Shown piece by piece: positions 7,737-15,964 of a DNA stretch of 44,849 nt. The number at the start of each line of letters is the position of its first letter. Within the stretch, counting starts at the first letter, position 1. The DNA lies in assembly GCA_002336915.1 (NCBI GenBank), contig DDET01000043.1, forward strand, positions 1 through 44,849. The letters run 5' to 3'. Below the pieces are notes generated by a model that worked only from the letters and a program-made list of their open reading frames with translations, ran no database searches and was not told where the DNA came from. The position numbers were made by a program, and so were the translations under genes. Source of the DNA: Bacteroidetes bacterium UBA1947 (GTDB lineage: Bacteria; Bacteroidota; Bacteroidia; Chitinophagales; Chitinophagaceae).

Positions 7737-7762
7737 AAACGTCCCGCAATTGCGGGACGTTT
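7737..7762. terminator. Bidirectional terminator between lipoprotein gene and fusA
   Basis: A perfect 26-bp palindrome runs from AAACGTCCCGC to GCGGGACGTTT, centred on AATT. A- and T-rich flanks lie on both sides. It separates the convergent genes ending at 7696 (+) and 7786 (-). Confidence 0.8.
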
Positions 7763-7785
7763 ATATAATTGTTTTTCAATTAATT

Positions 7786-9927
7786 CTATGCATTTACTTT
7801 GCCTTTCACTTTAGCTACTACTTCCTCTTCGATGTTACGCGGAGCAGGAGAATAATGGCTGAACTCCATGGTAGAAGTAGCACGGCCTGAAGACAGTGAA
7901 CGAAGCTGCGTAACGTAACCGAACATTTCGCTCAGCGGTACTTTAGCTTTTATCACCTGCAGGTTGTTACGGCTATCCATACCTTCCAGCATAGCGCGGC
8001 GGCGGTTAAGATCACCTGTTACGTCACCCATGTACTGATCAGGAGTAATTACTTCCACCTTCATGATCGGCTCAAGTATTACCGGCTTAGCTTTTTTACC
8101 TGCTTCACGGAAACCTGACTTAGCACAAAGTTCGAAAGACATACCGTCTGAATCGACCTGGTGGAACGAACCGTCAAATATACGTACCCTCATGCTCTCA
8201 ACAGGGAAACCTGCGAGTGCACCTGTACCCATTGAAGATTCAAAACCTTTCTGTATCGGTGCTATAAATTCACGAGGAATAGATCCACCGAATATTTCAT
8301 TAATGAACTGGAAATTGCCTTTACCTTCTTTCAGGAACTCTTCATCAGCGGGCCCCATTTCAAAAGCGATGTCAGCGAACTTACCACGACCACCCGTTTG
8401 TTTCTTGAACACTTCGCGGTGCTCAACTTTAAGCGTGAACGCTTCTTTGTATGCCACCTGCGGAGCACCCTGGTTGATCTCCACCTTAAACTCGCGCCTC
8501 ATACGGTCAACGATGATCTCAAGGTGTAATTCACCCATACCACTCAGGATGGTTTGGCCGGTATCTTCGTCGGTCTTTACACGCAGTGTAGGATCTTCTT
8601 CCACTAGCTTGGCAATAGCCATACCCATCTTATCAACGTCGGCCTGTGTTTTAGGCTCAACAGCTATCGAGATAACAGGCTCAGGGATGAACATGTTCTC
8701 CAGTATGATCGGGTTCTTTTCGTCGCACAGCGTGTCACCTGTTTTGATTTCCTTGAAACCAACGGCTGCACCAATATCACCTGCTTCGATAAAATCGATC
8801 GGGTTCTGCTTGTTGGCGTGCATCTGCATGATACGGCTGATACGCTCGTTCTTACCGCTACGCATGTTCAGTACATATGAACCTGAGTCCAAATGGCCTG
8901 AATAGCACCTGAAGAAGGCCAGGCGACCTACGAACGGATCGGTCATGATCTTGAATGCAAGGGCTGCAAATGGCTCCTTGGCATCAGGGTGACGCTGTAT
9001 TGTTTCGCCTGTATCAGGGTCGGTACCGCTTATCGCCTCAATGTCCATCGGGCTAGGCAGGTAACGGATAACGCAGTCAAGCGCAACCTGTACACCTTTA
9101 TTCTTGTACGCCGAACCGCAAAGCATTGGTACAATGCTCAGGTCAAGGCAAGCCTTACGTACTGCTATGTGTATCTCATCTTCGGAGATGCTGTTAGGAT
9201 CTTCGAAGAATTTCTCCATCAGTTTGTCATCGTATTCAGCTACTGCTTCAACGAGGTGCGCACGCCAGAAATCTGCATCTTCCTTCATATCATCAGGAAT
9301 AGCAACTTCAGTGTAGGTCATACCCTGTGTAGCGTCATCCCAAATGATACCCTTCATGGTGATCAGGTCCACAACGCCTTTAAAATGCTCTTCAGCACCT
9401 ATTGGAAGCTGCAGTGGAACTGCTTTAGCACCCAGCATGTCTTTAACCTGCTGAACTACCATCAGGAAGTCGGCACCGATACGGTCCATTTTATTTACGA
9501 AACCGATACGTGGTACCTTGTAACGGTTAGCCTGGCGCCATACGGTCTCAGACTGTGGTTCCACACCATCAACGGCAGAGAACAAAGCCACAAGGCCATC
9601 CAGTACACGCAAAGAACGTTCTACCTCGATGGTAAAATCCACGTGGCCCGGAGTATCGATAATGTTGAATTTATATTTCTTTGAATCAGGCAAAGCCTTA
9701 CCCTGTGTGGTTGGATAATTCCAAAAACAAGTAGTAGCTGCCGAAGTGATAGTGATACCACGCTCCTGCTCCTGTGCCATCCAGTCCATGGTAGCTGCAC
9801 CTTCGTGCACCTCGCCTATTTTATGGTTCACACCGGTATAGTAAAGAATGCGTTCGGTCATAGTGGTCTTGCCCGCATCGATGTGTGCTGCAATACCAAA
9901 GTTGCGCTGTAAGCGTAAGTCTGCCAT
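7786..9927 (-). CDS. fusA: Elongation factor G
   Basis: A 713-residue translation GTPase that drives ribosomal translocation and, with ribosome recycling factor, subunit splitting. The N-terminal G domain has G1 (AHIDAGKTT), switch II (DTPGHVDF) and G4 (NKMD), followed by the domain II, III, IV and V sequences of bacterial EF-G (for example GMGELHLEIIVDRM and GRATSTMEFSHY). The length is normal. ATG 9927 gives the family-typical start MADLRLQRNFGIAAHIDAGK. It stands alone here rather than in the str operon with rpsL-rpsG, a frequent arrangement in Bacteroidota. A candidate promoter at 9967-10000 lies partly inside a tandem repeat. Confidence 0.98.
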   Translation of the reverse strand: MADLRLQRNFGIAAHIDAGKTTMTERILYYTGVNHKIGEVHEGAATMDWMAQEQERGITITSAATTCFWNYPTTQGKALPDSKKYKFNIIDTPGHVDFTIEVERSLRVLDGLVALFSAVDGVEPQSETVWRQANRYKVPRIGFVNKMDRIGADFLMVVQQVKDMLGAKAVPLQLPIGAEEHFKGVVDLITMKGIIWDDATQGMTYTEVAIPDDMKEDADFWRAHLVEAVAEYDDKLMEKFFEDPNSISEDEIHIAVRKACLDLSIVPMLCGSAYKNKGVQVALDCVIRYLPSPMDIEAISGTDPDTGETIQRHPDAKEPFAALAFKIMTDPFVGRLAFFRCYSGHLDSGSYVLNMRSGKNERISRIMQMHANKQNPIDFIEAGDIGAAVGFKEIKTGDTLCDEKNPIILENMFIPEPVISIAVEPKTQADVDKMGMAIAKLVEEDPTLRVKTDEDTGQTILSGMGELHLEIIVDRMRREFKVEINQGAPQVAYKEAFTLKVEHREVFKKQTGGRGKFADIAFEMGPADEEFLKEGKGNFQFINEIFGGSIPREFIAPIQKGFESSMGTGALAGFPVESMRVRIFDGSFHQVDSDGMSFELCAKSGFREAGKKAKPVILEPIMKVEVITPDQYMGDVTGDLNRRRAMLEGMDSRNNLQVIKAKVPLSEMFGYVTQLRSLSSGRATSTMEFSHYSPAPRNIEEEVVAKVKGKVNA

Positions 9928-9966
9928 TTTTTATGAATTGATATAATTAAGCGTTTAAAACGGGTG

Positions 9967-10000
9967 CAAAGGTAAGGAAATTTATGTGATAATGTGCAAA
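9967..10000 (-). promoter_or_regulatory. Candidate fusA promoter
   Basis: On the minus strand a -7 box TACCTTTG (9967-9974) fits TAnnTTTG, and a TTTG (9997-10000) lies 22 nt upstream, at the long end of normal Bacteroidota spacing. The leader would be about 30 nt. The -33 element falls inside the 35-bp repeat at 9984-10088. Confidence 0.5.
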
Positions 10001-10088
10001 TGTGATCGTGTGAAATAAATGTGATGATGTGCAGTTGTAGTGATGTGAAACGAATGTGATAATGTGCAAATGTGATGATGTGCAAATT
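9984..10088. repeat. Three tandem 35-bp units built from octamers
   Basis: Three consecutive 35-bp copies start at 9984, 10019 and 10054. Each consists of three octamers of the form ATGTGATA / ATGTGCAA / ATGTGATC and then an 11-mer (GTGTGAAATAA, ATGTGAAACGA, ATGTGCAAATT). Copy 2 is the most diverged. There are no spacers, so this is not a CRISPR array. It lies directly upstream of fusA. Confidence 0.85.
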
Positions 10089-10187
10089 GTGTGTCCCTGT
10101 ATCGGAAATTGGGGACCAGAATCCGTGATTGGAGCGTAATAAATTCCGATAAATCATTATTTCCCTTTTTACGCAGGAAATTCCGTC

Positions 10188-10212
10188 TTTGTTGGTGTTC
10201 CTCACCAACAAA
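10188..10212. repeat. Perfect 10-bp stem-loop
   Basis: TTTGTTGGTG (10188-10197) and CACCAACAAA (10203-10212) pair perfectly around the loop TTCCT. No gene ends nearby and no T-run follows, so it is not an obvious terminator. Confidence 0.65.
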
Positions 10213-10295
10213 CCTCGCGCAGGCCACATTTTCTACCTTTTTCATTTCTTTATACCAACCGCTCATTATCAATAATTTAACCTCAAAAATAGGAG

Positions 10296-10346
10296 TATGA
10301 TACCCTCCTCAAGGGGGTATCATACCCTTCTAAAAGGGTATCATAA
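10296..10346. repeat. 11-bp hairpin plus repeated GGGTATCATA arm
   Basis: GTATGATACCC (10296-10306) pairs perfectly with GGGTATCATAC (10316-10326). A second copy of GGGTATCATA lies at 10337-10346, so the left arm has two possible partners. This allows two mutually exclusive folds if the region is transcribed. Confidence 0.6.
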
Positions 10347-10494
10347 AACTTCAATTTGCCCATCTCAAAACCTCTTAGGAACTTTACAGGTTCCTCAGCC
10401 ATTTCGCCGTGTCAGGTGGCTTTAGGAAGTATTAGTAAACAGTAAACCGATATTTATGAAACAGCAAAAATACCGGGTACATCCACCCTCCAAA

Positions 10495-10774
10495 ATGCCC
10501 GATGCCCTAAACGTTCGGGCATCATTAAAGCTCCCTTTTATTTCAAAGAAGGGTGGCCTGATTCAGACAAAGATACCTTTCAATTGAATGCATCAGGACA
10601 GCTAGTCCCGCCCTTCAGCGGGAGGGTCATTTCTTCTTTCGGACATCAAATGTCCGAATCGGGCACAAATCGGGCACGCACATAAAATCATCATATGACA
10701 TGACTGGCAAGTCATTCCGCCACCTAACACCGTTAGGAAATGTCCGATTTTTATTTCATGCCCGATTCGGGCAT
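10495..10774. repeat. Cluster of nine ATG[C/T]CCGA-type octamers
   Basis: The octamer or its complement occurs at 10495-10502, 10515-10522, 10639-10646, 10650-10657, 10659-10666, 10670-10677, 10740-10747, 10758-10765 and 10767-10774. The forms are ATGCCCGA, ATGTCCGA, TCGGGCAT, TCGGACAT and TCGGGCAC. Several are paired as palindromes: a 9-bp perfect hairpin at 10638-10658 and a 17-bp palindrome at 10758-10774. Confidence 0.7.
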
Positions 10775-10846
10775 TTCTGGCACTCACCTCTCATCCTGGG
10801 CGACAGCAGGAATTGGAATTATTGAGGAGCGGGGCAAACACTCACC

Positions 10847-10903
10847 GGGAGATTGCTTTGTTGCCGGCCGTGCACAAGGCTATGCGGCCCCGCAAAATGA
10901 CGG
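10847..10903 (-). repeat. Degenerate copy of dispersed repeat B
   Basis: Read on the minus strand it begins like CGTCATTTTGCG, has a central hairpin segment with ATAGCC, and ends with AAGCAATCT. This is the same order as the clearer copy at 40026-40077 (CGTCATTGCGAGGAA, ATAGCC, GACGAAGCAATCT). Confidence 0.5.
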
Positions 10904-11101
10904 GCTTGCCCTGCGCCTGCCATTGGGTCTGCGAAGAGAGAGACTCAATGGGTAAAGAACACGTAGCCGGACATCCCCCTGCCCCCTTCCGGCTTGGCAC
11001 AACAGCGCCAGCACAAGGAGGAATTTTGGTACCTATTGTTAAATTCAAACCTGAACAAATTTTACTGCTCCTTTTAACATTTTTATAATAAGATGTGTCT
11101 A

Positions 11102-11109
11102 TAAATTTG
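11102..11109 (+). promoter_or_regulatory. -7 box TAAATTTG upstream of htrA
   Basis: TAAATTTG fits TAnnTTTG and lies 33 nt before ATG 11143, giving a leader of roughly 25-30 nt. No clear -33 TTTG is present. Confidence 0.4.
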
Positions 11110-11142
11110 TGCAAACACAATAAAAAAACAGGAGTTTAAGCT

Positions 11143-12660
11143 ATGAAATTCAAACTATTTCCGGTCGTTCTAACAGCTGCTGTTACATCTGTATTAACCT
11201 TAGGCATCGCAGCTCACTATCAAAACCAGATTCCATTTATTGCAGGGCAAACGAACAGTCTGCCGGTAAACTATGCGAGCTATACAGATGGCGGCGCAAT
11301 TTTGAAAAGCAATGCGGGGGCGGTGGACTTCCAAAACGCGGCAGAGGGTTCCGTGAAAGCTGTAGTGCACATCAAGACCACGAGCAGGGCAAGGACCATC
11401 TCGGCCAGCGAACTGGCGGAAATGGGGGGCGAAGACGATTTTTTTGGCGGTCTTTTTGGCAACCGCCAATATATACTGCCACCCCAGGTGGGATCCGGCT
11501 CGGGCGTTGTTATTTCGCCTGATGGCTACATCGTTACCAATAACCACGTGGTGGCCGGCACCGACCAGGTGAATGTTACCTTTAATGACCGGTTGACCTC
11601 GACGGCAAAAGTTGTGGCTACCGACCCTTCGACAGATATAGCCTTGCTGAAGGTAGACGAAAAGAACCTGCCTTATATGGAATTCGGCAATTCCGACAAT
11701 GTACACCTGGGGCAATGGGTCCTGGCCGTGGGTTATCCCCTAACGCTTGATGCCACTGTAACGGCGGGCATTGTGAGCGGTAAGGGGCGTTCGCTGGGCA
11801 TCAACCATACACAATCGTTACTGCCAATAGAGTCCTTTATCCAGACCGATGCAGCCATGAACCCCGGCAATAGTGGTGGTGCACTGGTGAACACAGACGG
11901 ACAATTGGTTGGGCTTAACTCAGCCATAGCCTCACCTACCGGTTCTTATGCCGGCTACTCATATGCCATCCCTTCCAATATAGTGAGGAAAGTAGCTAAT
12001 GACCTGATGCAGTACGGCTCGGTACAACGCGGCTATATAGGAATAAAATATCTGGACCATAAAAATGCCAGCCCTGAGCAGCTAAGCGCCCTGGGTATAG
12101 ACAAAAATGACGGTGTGTACGTGGCAGAAGTACTGGAAGGCAGCGGCGCAGAGCAGGCAGGGATAAAAAAGGGCGACTTTATTACCCAGATAAATGGCAA
12201 TAAGATACATTCCGAACCTGAAATGATAGGTGAAGTAGCACGTTACAAACCCGGTGATAATATTAGCATTACGTACAGCAGGGCAGGTAAAGAATATAAG
12301 GCAATGGTGGAACTGAAAAACAAAAATGGCAACACCACCATCATTAAAGAAGACGGGGCCGGGATAAAACTGCTGGGGGCTACTTTACGTACGCTGGGCA
12401 GCAGTGAAAGAAACAGGCTGGGCTTAAAAGGCGGTGTACTGGTAACAGACCTGGGTGAAGGGCAACTGGCCCAGCAAACAGAAATGCGCAAAGGATTTGT
12501 AATAATCAACGCCAACGACAAGCCTGTGGGCAATACCGATGAGCTGCAAAAAGCGGTGGCCGGCAGCAAAAGCATGAAACTGGGCGGTCTGTACCCCGGC
12601 TACAGGGGCATGTATTATTATGGATTAAATAATATAGGCGGGCCAACTAATGAACAATAA
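11143..12660 (+). CDS. HtrA/Deg-family periplasmic serine protease
   Basis: A 505-residue Do-like protease for envelope protein quality control. An N-terminal hydrophobic segment (residues ~7-25) acts as signal or membrane anchor. The trypsin-like domain has its triad at His135 (VTNNHVVAGT), Asp165 (DPSTDIALLK) and Ser244 (NPGNSGGALV). Two PDZ domains follow: PDZ1 around 290-385 (GYIGIKYLD, GSGAEQAGIKKGDFITQING) and a shorter PDZ2 around 405-490 (GVLVTDLGEGQLAQQTEMRKGFVI). The length fits DegP/DegQ-type enzymes. It is a single-gene unit, with a -7 box 33 nt upstream and a strong terminator at 12685-12711. Whether it is closer to DegP, DegQ or DegS cannot be told. Confidence 0.96.
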   Translation: MKFKLFPVVLTAAVTSVLTLGIAAHYQNQIPFIAGQTNSLPVNYASYTDGGAILKSNAGAVDFQNAAEGSVKAVVHIKTTSRARTISASELAEMGGEDDFFGGLFGNRQYILPPQVGSGSGVVISPDGYIVTNNHVVAGTDQVNVTFNDRLTSTAKVVATDPSTDIALLKVDEKNLPYMEFGNSDNVHLGQWVLAVGYPLTLDATVTAGIVSGKGRSLGINHTQSLLPIESFIQTDAAMNPGNSGGALVNTDGQLVGLNSAIASPTGSYAGYSYAIPSNIVRKVANDLMQYGSVQRGYIGIKYLDHKNASPEQLSALGIDKNDGVYVAEVLEGSGAEQAGIKKGDFITQINGNKIHSEPEMIGEVARYKPGDNISITYSRAGKEYKAMVELKNKNGNTTIIKEDGAGIKLLGATLRTLGSSERNRLGLKGGVLVTDLGEGQLAQQTEMRKGFVIINANDKPVGNTDELQKAVAGSKSMKLGGLYPGYRGMYYYGLNNIGGPTNEQ

Positions 12661-12684
12661 GGGAAGTTAATTGTATAAACAACT

Positions 12685-12716
12685 AAACCCCTCGGTAAAT
12701 ACGAGGGGTTTATATT
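12685..12716 (+). terminator. Terminator of htrA
   Basis: A perfect 10-bp stem AAACCCCTCG/CGAGGGGTTT (12685-12694 with 12702-12711) has a 7-nt loop and is followed by TATATTTT on the plus strand, 24 nt after the protease stop. Confidence 0.85.
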
Positions 12717-12858
12717 TTAATGTAGAACAATTTGCAGATTATTGTTATTATTCCTTACCGATAAATGGCGTATTATTACAGCGAATTTTGTCTATATTCA
12801 CCATTTAAGCCCATACTGTAAGTTCTAAATGAAAGTTAGTAAACTTATGGATTATAGT

Positions 12859-12866
12859 TATTTTTG
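12859..12866 (+). promoter_or_regulatory. -7 box TATTTTTG upstream of darB
   Basis: TATTTTTG fits TAnnTTTG and lies 22 nt before the GTG start at 12889. A short leader of about 15 nt would result. No clear -33 element. Confidence 0.4.
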
Positions 12867-12888
12867 CACCCCAAATTGAAATCAGACA

Positions 12889-14025
12889 GTGAGATCCGTT
12901 TATATTACCCGTCTTTCTAAATACCTGCCTAATGACCCGGTGGGCAATGATGAGATGGAAAATGTGTTAGGAATGGTAGATGGAAAACCATCAAGAGCAC
13001 GATCAATAGTACTAAGGAACAATGGCATTAAGACGCGGTATTACGCTTTAAAGGACGGCAAAAAGACGCACACCAATGTACAGCTGGCCGCTGAAGCGAT
13101 AAAACAACTCTTTGACGAGCAGATACCCATTGAAAAGCTTGAATTACTTGCGGCAGGCACCAGCTCGCCCGAGCAATTACTGCCGGCACAGGCAGCCATG
13201 ATACATGGGGAGCTTGGCCTAAAACAGCGCGTTGAAATAGTGTCAACTACCGGGGCATGCTGCACCGGCATGCAGGCACTCAAGTATGCCTACCTGTCCA
13301 TTGGTGCAGGTATGACGAACATTGCAGCCGTAGTCGGTTCCGAGCGGATGTCGATATGGATGCATTCATCGCGTTTTCAGCCTGAAGCCGACAACCTGCA
13401 CCACCTGCACGAGAATCCCATTCTTGCTTTTGAAAAAGACTTCCTCCGCTGGATGCTGAGCGACGGCGCGGCGGCGGCTTTGCTGCAGAGCGAGCCAAAT
13501 CCCGATGGCCTATCCTTAAAGATAAACTGGCTGGAGATAACTTCATTCGCCAACGAACTGGAAACCTGTATGTATGCAGGTGCCACAAAGAACGAGGACA
13601 AAAGCCTTACCGGCTGGAATGATATGGACACCACCGAGTGGAGCAATAACAGCGTCTTCTCGATGAAGCAGGACACAAGGCTGCTGGGTGATAACATTGT
13701 GCCCAAGGGTGGAATATTCCTTGCCGAGCTGATGGAAAAACATAAGCTTACAGGCGACCAGGTGGATTACTACCTGCCCCACATGTCGAGCGAGTTCTTC
13801 AAACACCAGATACACGAATATCACCAGAAGATAGGCATGGACATACCATGGGAAAAATGGTTCTATAACCTGCCAAAGGTTGGCAATGTGGGCAGTGCTT
13901 CGGCCTTCCTGATGCTTGAGGAGCTGATGCATAGCGGCAGGCTTAAACAAGGTGACCGTCTCCTTGTCATGGTTCCGGAGAGTGCACGTTTCTCTTACGC
14001 TTATTTATACCTTACCGTTGTCTGA
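12889..14025 (+). CDS. darB: 3-oxoacyl-ACP synthase III-like DarB (dialkylresorcinol synthesis)
   Basis: A 378-residue thiolase-fold condensing enzyme of the KAS III type. The probable triad is Cys125 (TGACCTGMQA), His298 (YLPHMSS) and Asn333 (VGNVGSASAF). The N-terminus VYITRLSKYLPNDPVGNDEM and the pairing with the next gene match DarB, which with DarA makes 2,5-dialkylresorcinols, the alkyl-aromatic half of flexirubin pigments in Bacteroidota. The start is GTG: no in-frame ATG lies upstream and the fold begins at once. The stop at 14025 is 7 nt before darA. Aryl-polyene genes that would complete a flexirubin are not in the window. Family call from memory of the Dar proteins; substrate inferred. 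Confidence 0.82.
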   Translation: MRSVYITRLSKYLPNDPVGNDEMENVLGMVDGKPSRARSIVLRNNGIKTRYYALKDGKKTHTNVQLAAEAIKQLFDEQIPIEKLELLAAGTSSPEQLLPAQAAMIHGELGLKQRVEIVSTTGACCTGMQALKYAYLSIGAGMTNIAAVVGSERMSIWMHSSRFQPEADNLHHLHENPILAFEKDFLRWMLSDGAAAALLQSEPNPDGLSLKINWLEITSFANELETCMYAGATKNEDKSLTGWNDMDTTEWSNNSVFSMKQDTRLLGDNIVPKGGIFLAELMEKHKLTGDQVDYYLPHMSSEFFKHQIHEYHQKIGMDIPWEKWFYNLPKVGNVGSASAFLMLEELMHSGRLKQGDRLLVMVPESARFSYAYLYLTVV

Positions 14026-14032
14026 TAGCTTT

Positions 14033-14959
14033 ATGAAGCCCCGTATCCTTGTTCTATACTTTACCCAAACAGGACAGCTACGCCACATCCTTGACAATAT
14101 CCTGCAGGATATAAAAGATAAGGCCGAGCTGGAATACGTGGCTATTGAACCGGTGACACCATATCCTTTTCCATGGAAGGCAGTTACCTTCTTCGACACC
14201 ATGCCGGAGACGGTACAGCATTTGCCGATAGACATAAAACCCCTGCCCGAGCATGTGATGAACGGGCATTATGACCTTGTTGTCTTCGGCTGGCAACCGT
14301 GGTTCCTTAATCCTTCATTGCCGATCACTTCGTTCCTGCAAAGCCCTTCTGCAAAAGTGCTGTCGGGCAAGCCGGTAATAACCGTGATAGGGGCACGCAA
14401 TATGTGGCTGCACGCACAGGAAAAAGTAAAAATGTACCTGGAGCAAGTGAATGCAAAACTGGTAGCTAATATTGCACTGGTTGATACGAACACGAACATC
14501 ATCTCTACGCTTACAGTTATCCGCTGGTCCTTCACGGGGCGTAAGGAGGCGAAGGGTTTATTACCGGCAGCGGGTGTGCAGGAAAAAGATATACAACTCG
14601 CGCAACGCTATGGGACACCGATATTCAAGCACCTTACTGAGAACAAGCTGGACAGCCTGCACCAGGAGCTGATGATGATAGGCTCAGTGAAGCTGAACCC
14701 GGCCCTTGTGCTGCTGGAGCAAAAGGGCATCAAGAACTTCAGGTTTTGGGCAAAATACATACGCGAAAAAGGAGGCCCCGGCGATCCTAAGCGTTTTGGC
14801 CGTGTAAAACAATTCAAGAACCTGCTGATCGTTGCCATATTTATACTCTCTCCACTTACCGCTTTGCTCGCAGCAATAAAACTGCAGCTAAAGAAGAAAT
14901 CACTGCTGAAGGATGTAGCTTACTTTAAGCGTTTGAAGTACGAGGCAGGAAGAATTTGA
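14033..14959 (+). CDS. darA: DarA-type dialkylresorcinol condensing enzyme
   Basis: A 308-residue protein beginning at ATG 14033, 7 nt after darB; a longer in-frame start would overlap darB and lacks support. The first ~170 residues are flavodoxin-like (PRILVLYFTQTGQLRHIL, VVFGWQPWFL, PVITVIGARNMW). A C-terminal hydrophobic helix (LLIVAIFILSPLTALLAAI, about residues 262-280) suggests membrane attachment. The protein matches the family annotated as dialkylresorcinol condensing enzyme DarA. DarA works with the KAS III-like DarB in joining and aromatising two acyl-derived chains. Compact two-gene unit, probably translationally coupled. Family assignment from pattern recognition; exact chemistry not visible from sequence. 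Confidence 0.82.
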   Translation: MKPRILVLYFTQTGQLRHILDNILQDIKDKAELEYVAIEPVTPYPFPWKAVTFFDTMPETVQHLPIDIKPLPEHVMNGHYDLVVFGWQPWFLNPSLPITSFLQSPSAKVLSGKPVITVIGARNMWLHAQEKVKMYLEQVNAKLVANIALVDTNTNIISTLTVIRWSFTGRKEAKGLLPAAGVQEKDIQLAQRYGTPIFKHLTENKLDSLHQELMMIGSVKLNPALVLLEQKGIKNFRFWAKYIREKGGPGDPKRFGRVKQFKNLLIVAIFILSPLTALLAAIKLQLKKKSLLKDVAYFKRLKYEAGRI

Positions 14960-15087
14960 CGACAGAAAATAGTCGCTACACCATTACGCCGAATTTATCT
15001 AAAAGCTTATAATTTTGATAAAGTTGAAAGGCTGTGCTATTTGCCAAAAGCAGGTACCAGGCTTCTACAAAATAAAAGATTAACACC

Positions 15088-15426
15088 ATGACAAAAGGCG
15101 GAGAACTGTACCACAAAATAGCATCAGAAATTCCCGATGTAACGGAGGGGAAAATGTTCGGAGCTCTATGCATCAAAGCTGCTAACGGCAAAGCAGGCGT
15201 TATGTTCTGGAAGGAGTACATTGTCTTTAAGTTAGACGCCAAGGACATGGAGAACGCACTTAAGCTAAAGGATGCTAAAATATTCACACCCATGGATAAC
15301 CGCCCAATGAATGGCTGGGTGCAGGTATCGGACGCCCATATGGCAAAATGGAAACACTATGCCGAGCTGGCCATGGACTATGTGAAAAAGATAGAGGTGA
15401 AGGAAAAGCCTAAAAAGAAAAAATGA
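15088..15426 (+). CDS. TfoX N-terminal-domain protein
   Basis: A 112-residue single-domain protein resembling the TfoX/Sxy N-terminal domain. It has the characteristic KMFGALCIKAANGKAGVMF stretch near residues 24-42, then VFKLDAKDMENALKL and a C-terminal helix with MAKWKHYAELAMDYVKK, ending in a Lys-rich tail. TfoX in gammaproteobacteria regulates competence, but stand-alone N-domain proteins in Bacteroidota have no established role, so regulation of competence should not be assumed. The stop is 4 nt from the stop of the convergent gene at 15431. Confidence 0.75.
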   Translation: MTKGGELYHKIASEIPDVTEGKMFGALCIKAANGKAGVMFWKEYIVFKLDAKDMENALKLKDAKIFTPMDNRPMNGWVQVSDAHMAKWKHYAELAMDYVKKIEVKEKPKKKK

Positions 15427-15430
15427 AACG

Positions 15431-15961
15431 TTACTTGTGGCCGGCCTTATGCTTGCCCTTAGCCTGTGCTTCTAAATAGTGCTTTAACTCCTGCTTTCGT
15501 TTCTTAAAATTTTCAGGCACTTCTTTTTCTGGGTCCCAGGTATCATCTTCGGTTTTGCCATGCCCTAAGGAAGAAATATCGATAAGCTTTCCCTTATCAA
15601 AGTACATTTTCACCCTCCATTCTATAGCATTTTCCTCTTTTACTATAGGGTAATAATATATCTCACTTTCGCGTGCGAATACAACATTGTTATCTTTCAC
15701 GTAATAGGATTCTTCGTACAAATTCGTACTATCTAGCCAATAAGAAATAGAAATCGAACTGACCAGGTCCTTGTCAAGTGTATACGACCAGTTTTCCGTA
15801 ACAGGCACAGCCTTTATCTTTTTGCGAATACTGAAGGCCTGAGAAACCTGTCCGTCTACTTTACGGACATAGGCATTGATGAGCTCAACATTTTTTTCAC
15901 GTTCCCGTGAAGAACAGTATAAAGGAAAAAAGAACAATATCACAATCGTTACCAGTCTCAT
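15431..15961 (-). CDS. Exported protein or lipoprotein of unknown function
   Basis: A 176-residue protein with a short hydrophobic N-terminus (MRLVTIVILFFFPLYCSSRE) whose Cys16 could be a lipidation site, although the residues before it fit the lipobox only loosely. The mature part is charged, with aromatic-rich beta segments (SISISYWLDSTNLYEESYYV, ESEIYYYPIV) and a Lys-rich C-terminus. No family recognised. It starts 3 nt after the stop of the isoaspartyl-peptidase gene, so the two are co-transcribed. Confidence 0.7.
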   Translation of the reverse strand: MRLVTIVILFFFPLYCSSREREKNVELINAYVRKVDGQVSQAFSIRKKIKAVPVTENWSYTLDKDLVSSISISYWLDSTNLYEESYYVKDNNVVFARESEIYYYPIVKEENAIEWRVKMYFDKGKLIDISSLGHGKTEDDTWDPEKEVPENFKKRKQELKHYLEAQAKGKHKAGHK

Positions 15962-15964
15962 GGC

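Larger units (their letters stand above)
10089..11142. other. Gene desert rich in inverted repeats
   Basis: About 1.05 kb without a convincing coding region: short open frames on both strands lack family resemblance, signal peptides or sensible starts. It holds a perfect hairpin at 10188-10212, a hairpin plus direct repeat at 10296-10346, a small hairpin at 10379-10395 (GGAAC/GTTCC), the 8-bp motif cluster at 10495-10774, a degenerate copy of dispersed repeat B at 10847-10903 and the htrA promoter near 11102. Confidence 0.6.

Noticed and set aside
9984..10088. CRISPR array
   Set aside because: The 35-bp units are directly tandem with no spacers, and no cas genes are in the window.
10602..11120. 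Short minus- and plus-strand frames in the gene desert
   Set aside because: They run across palindromes and repeat B, lack sensible starts and resemble no protein family.
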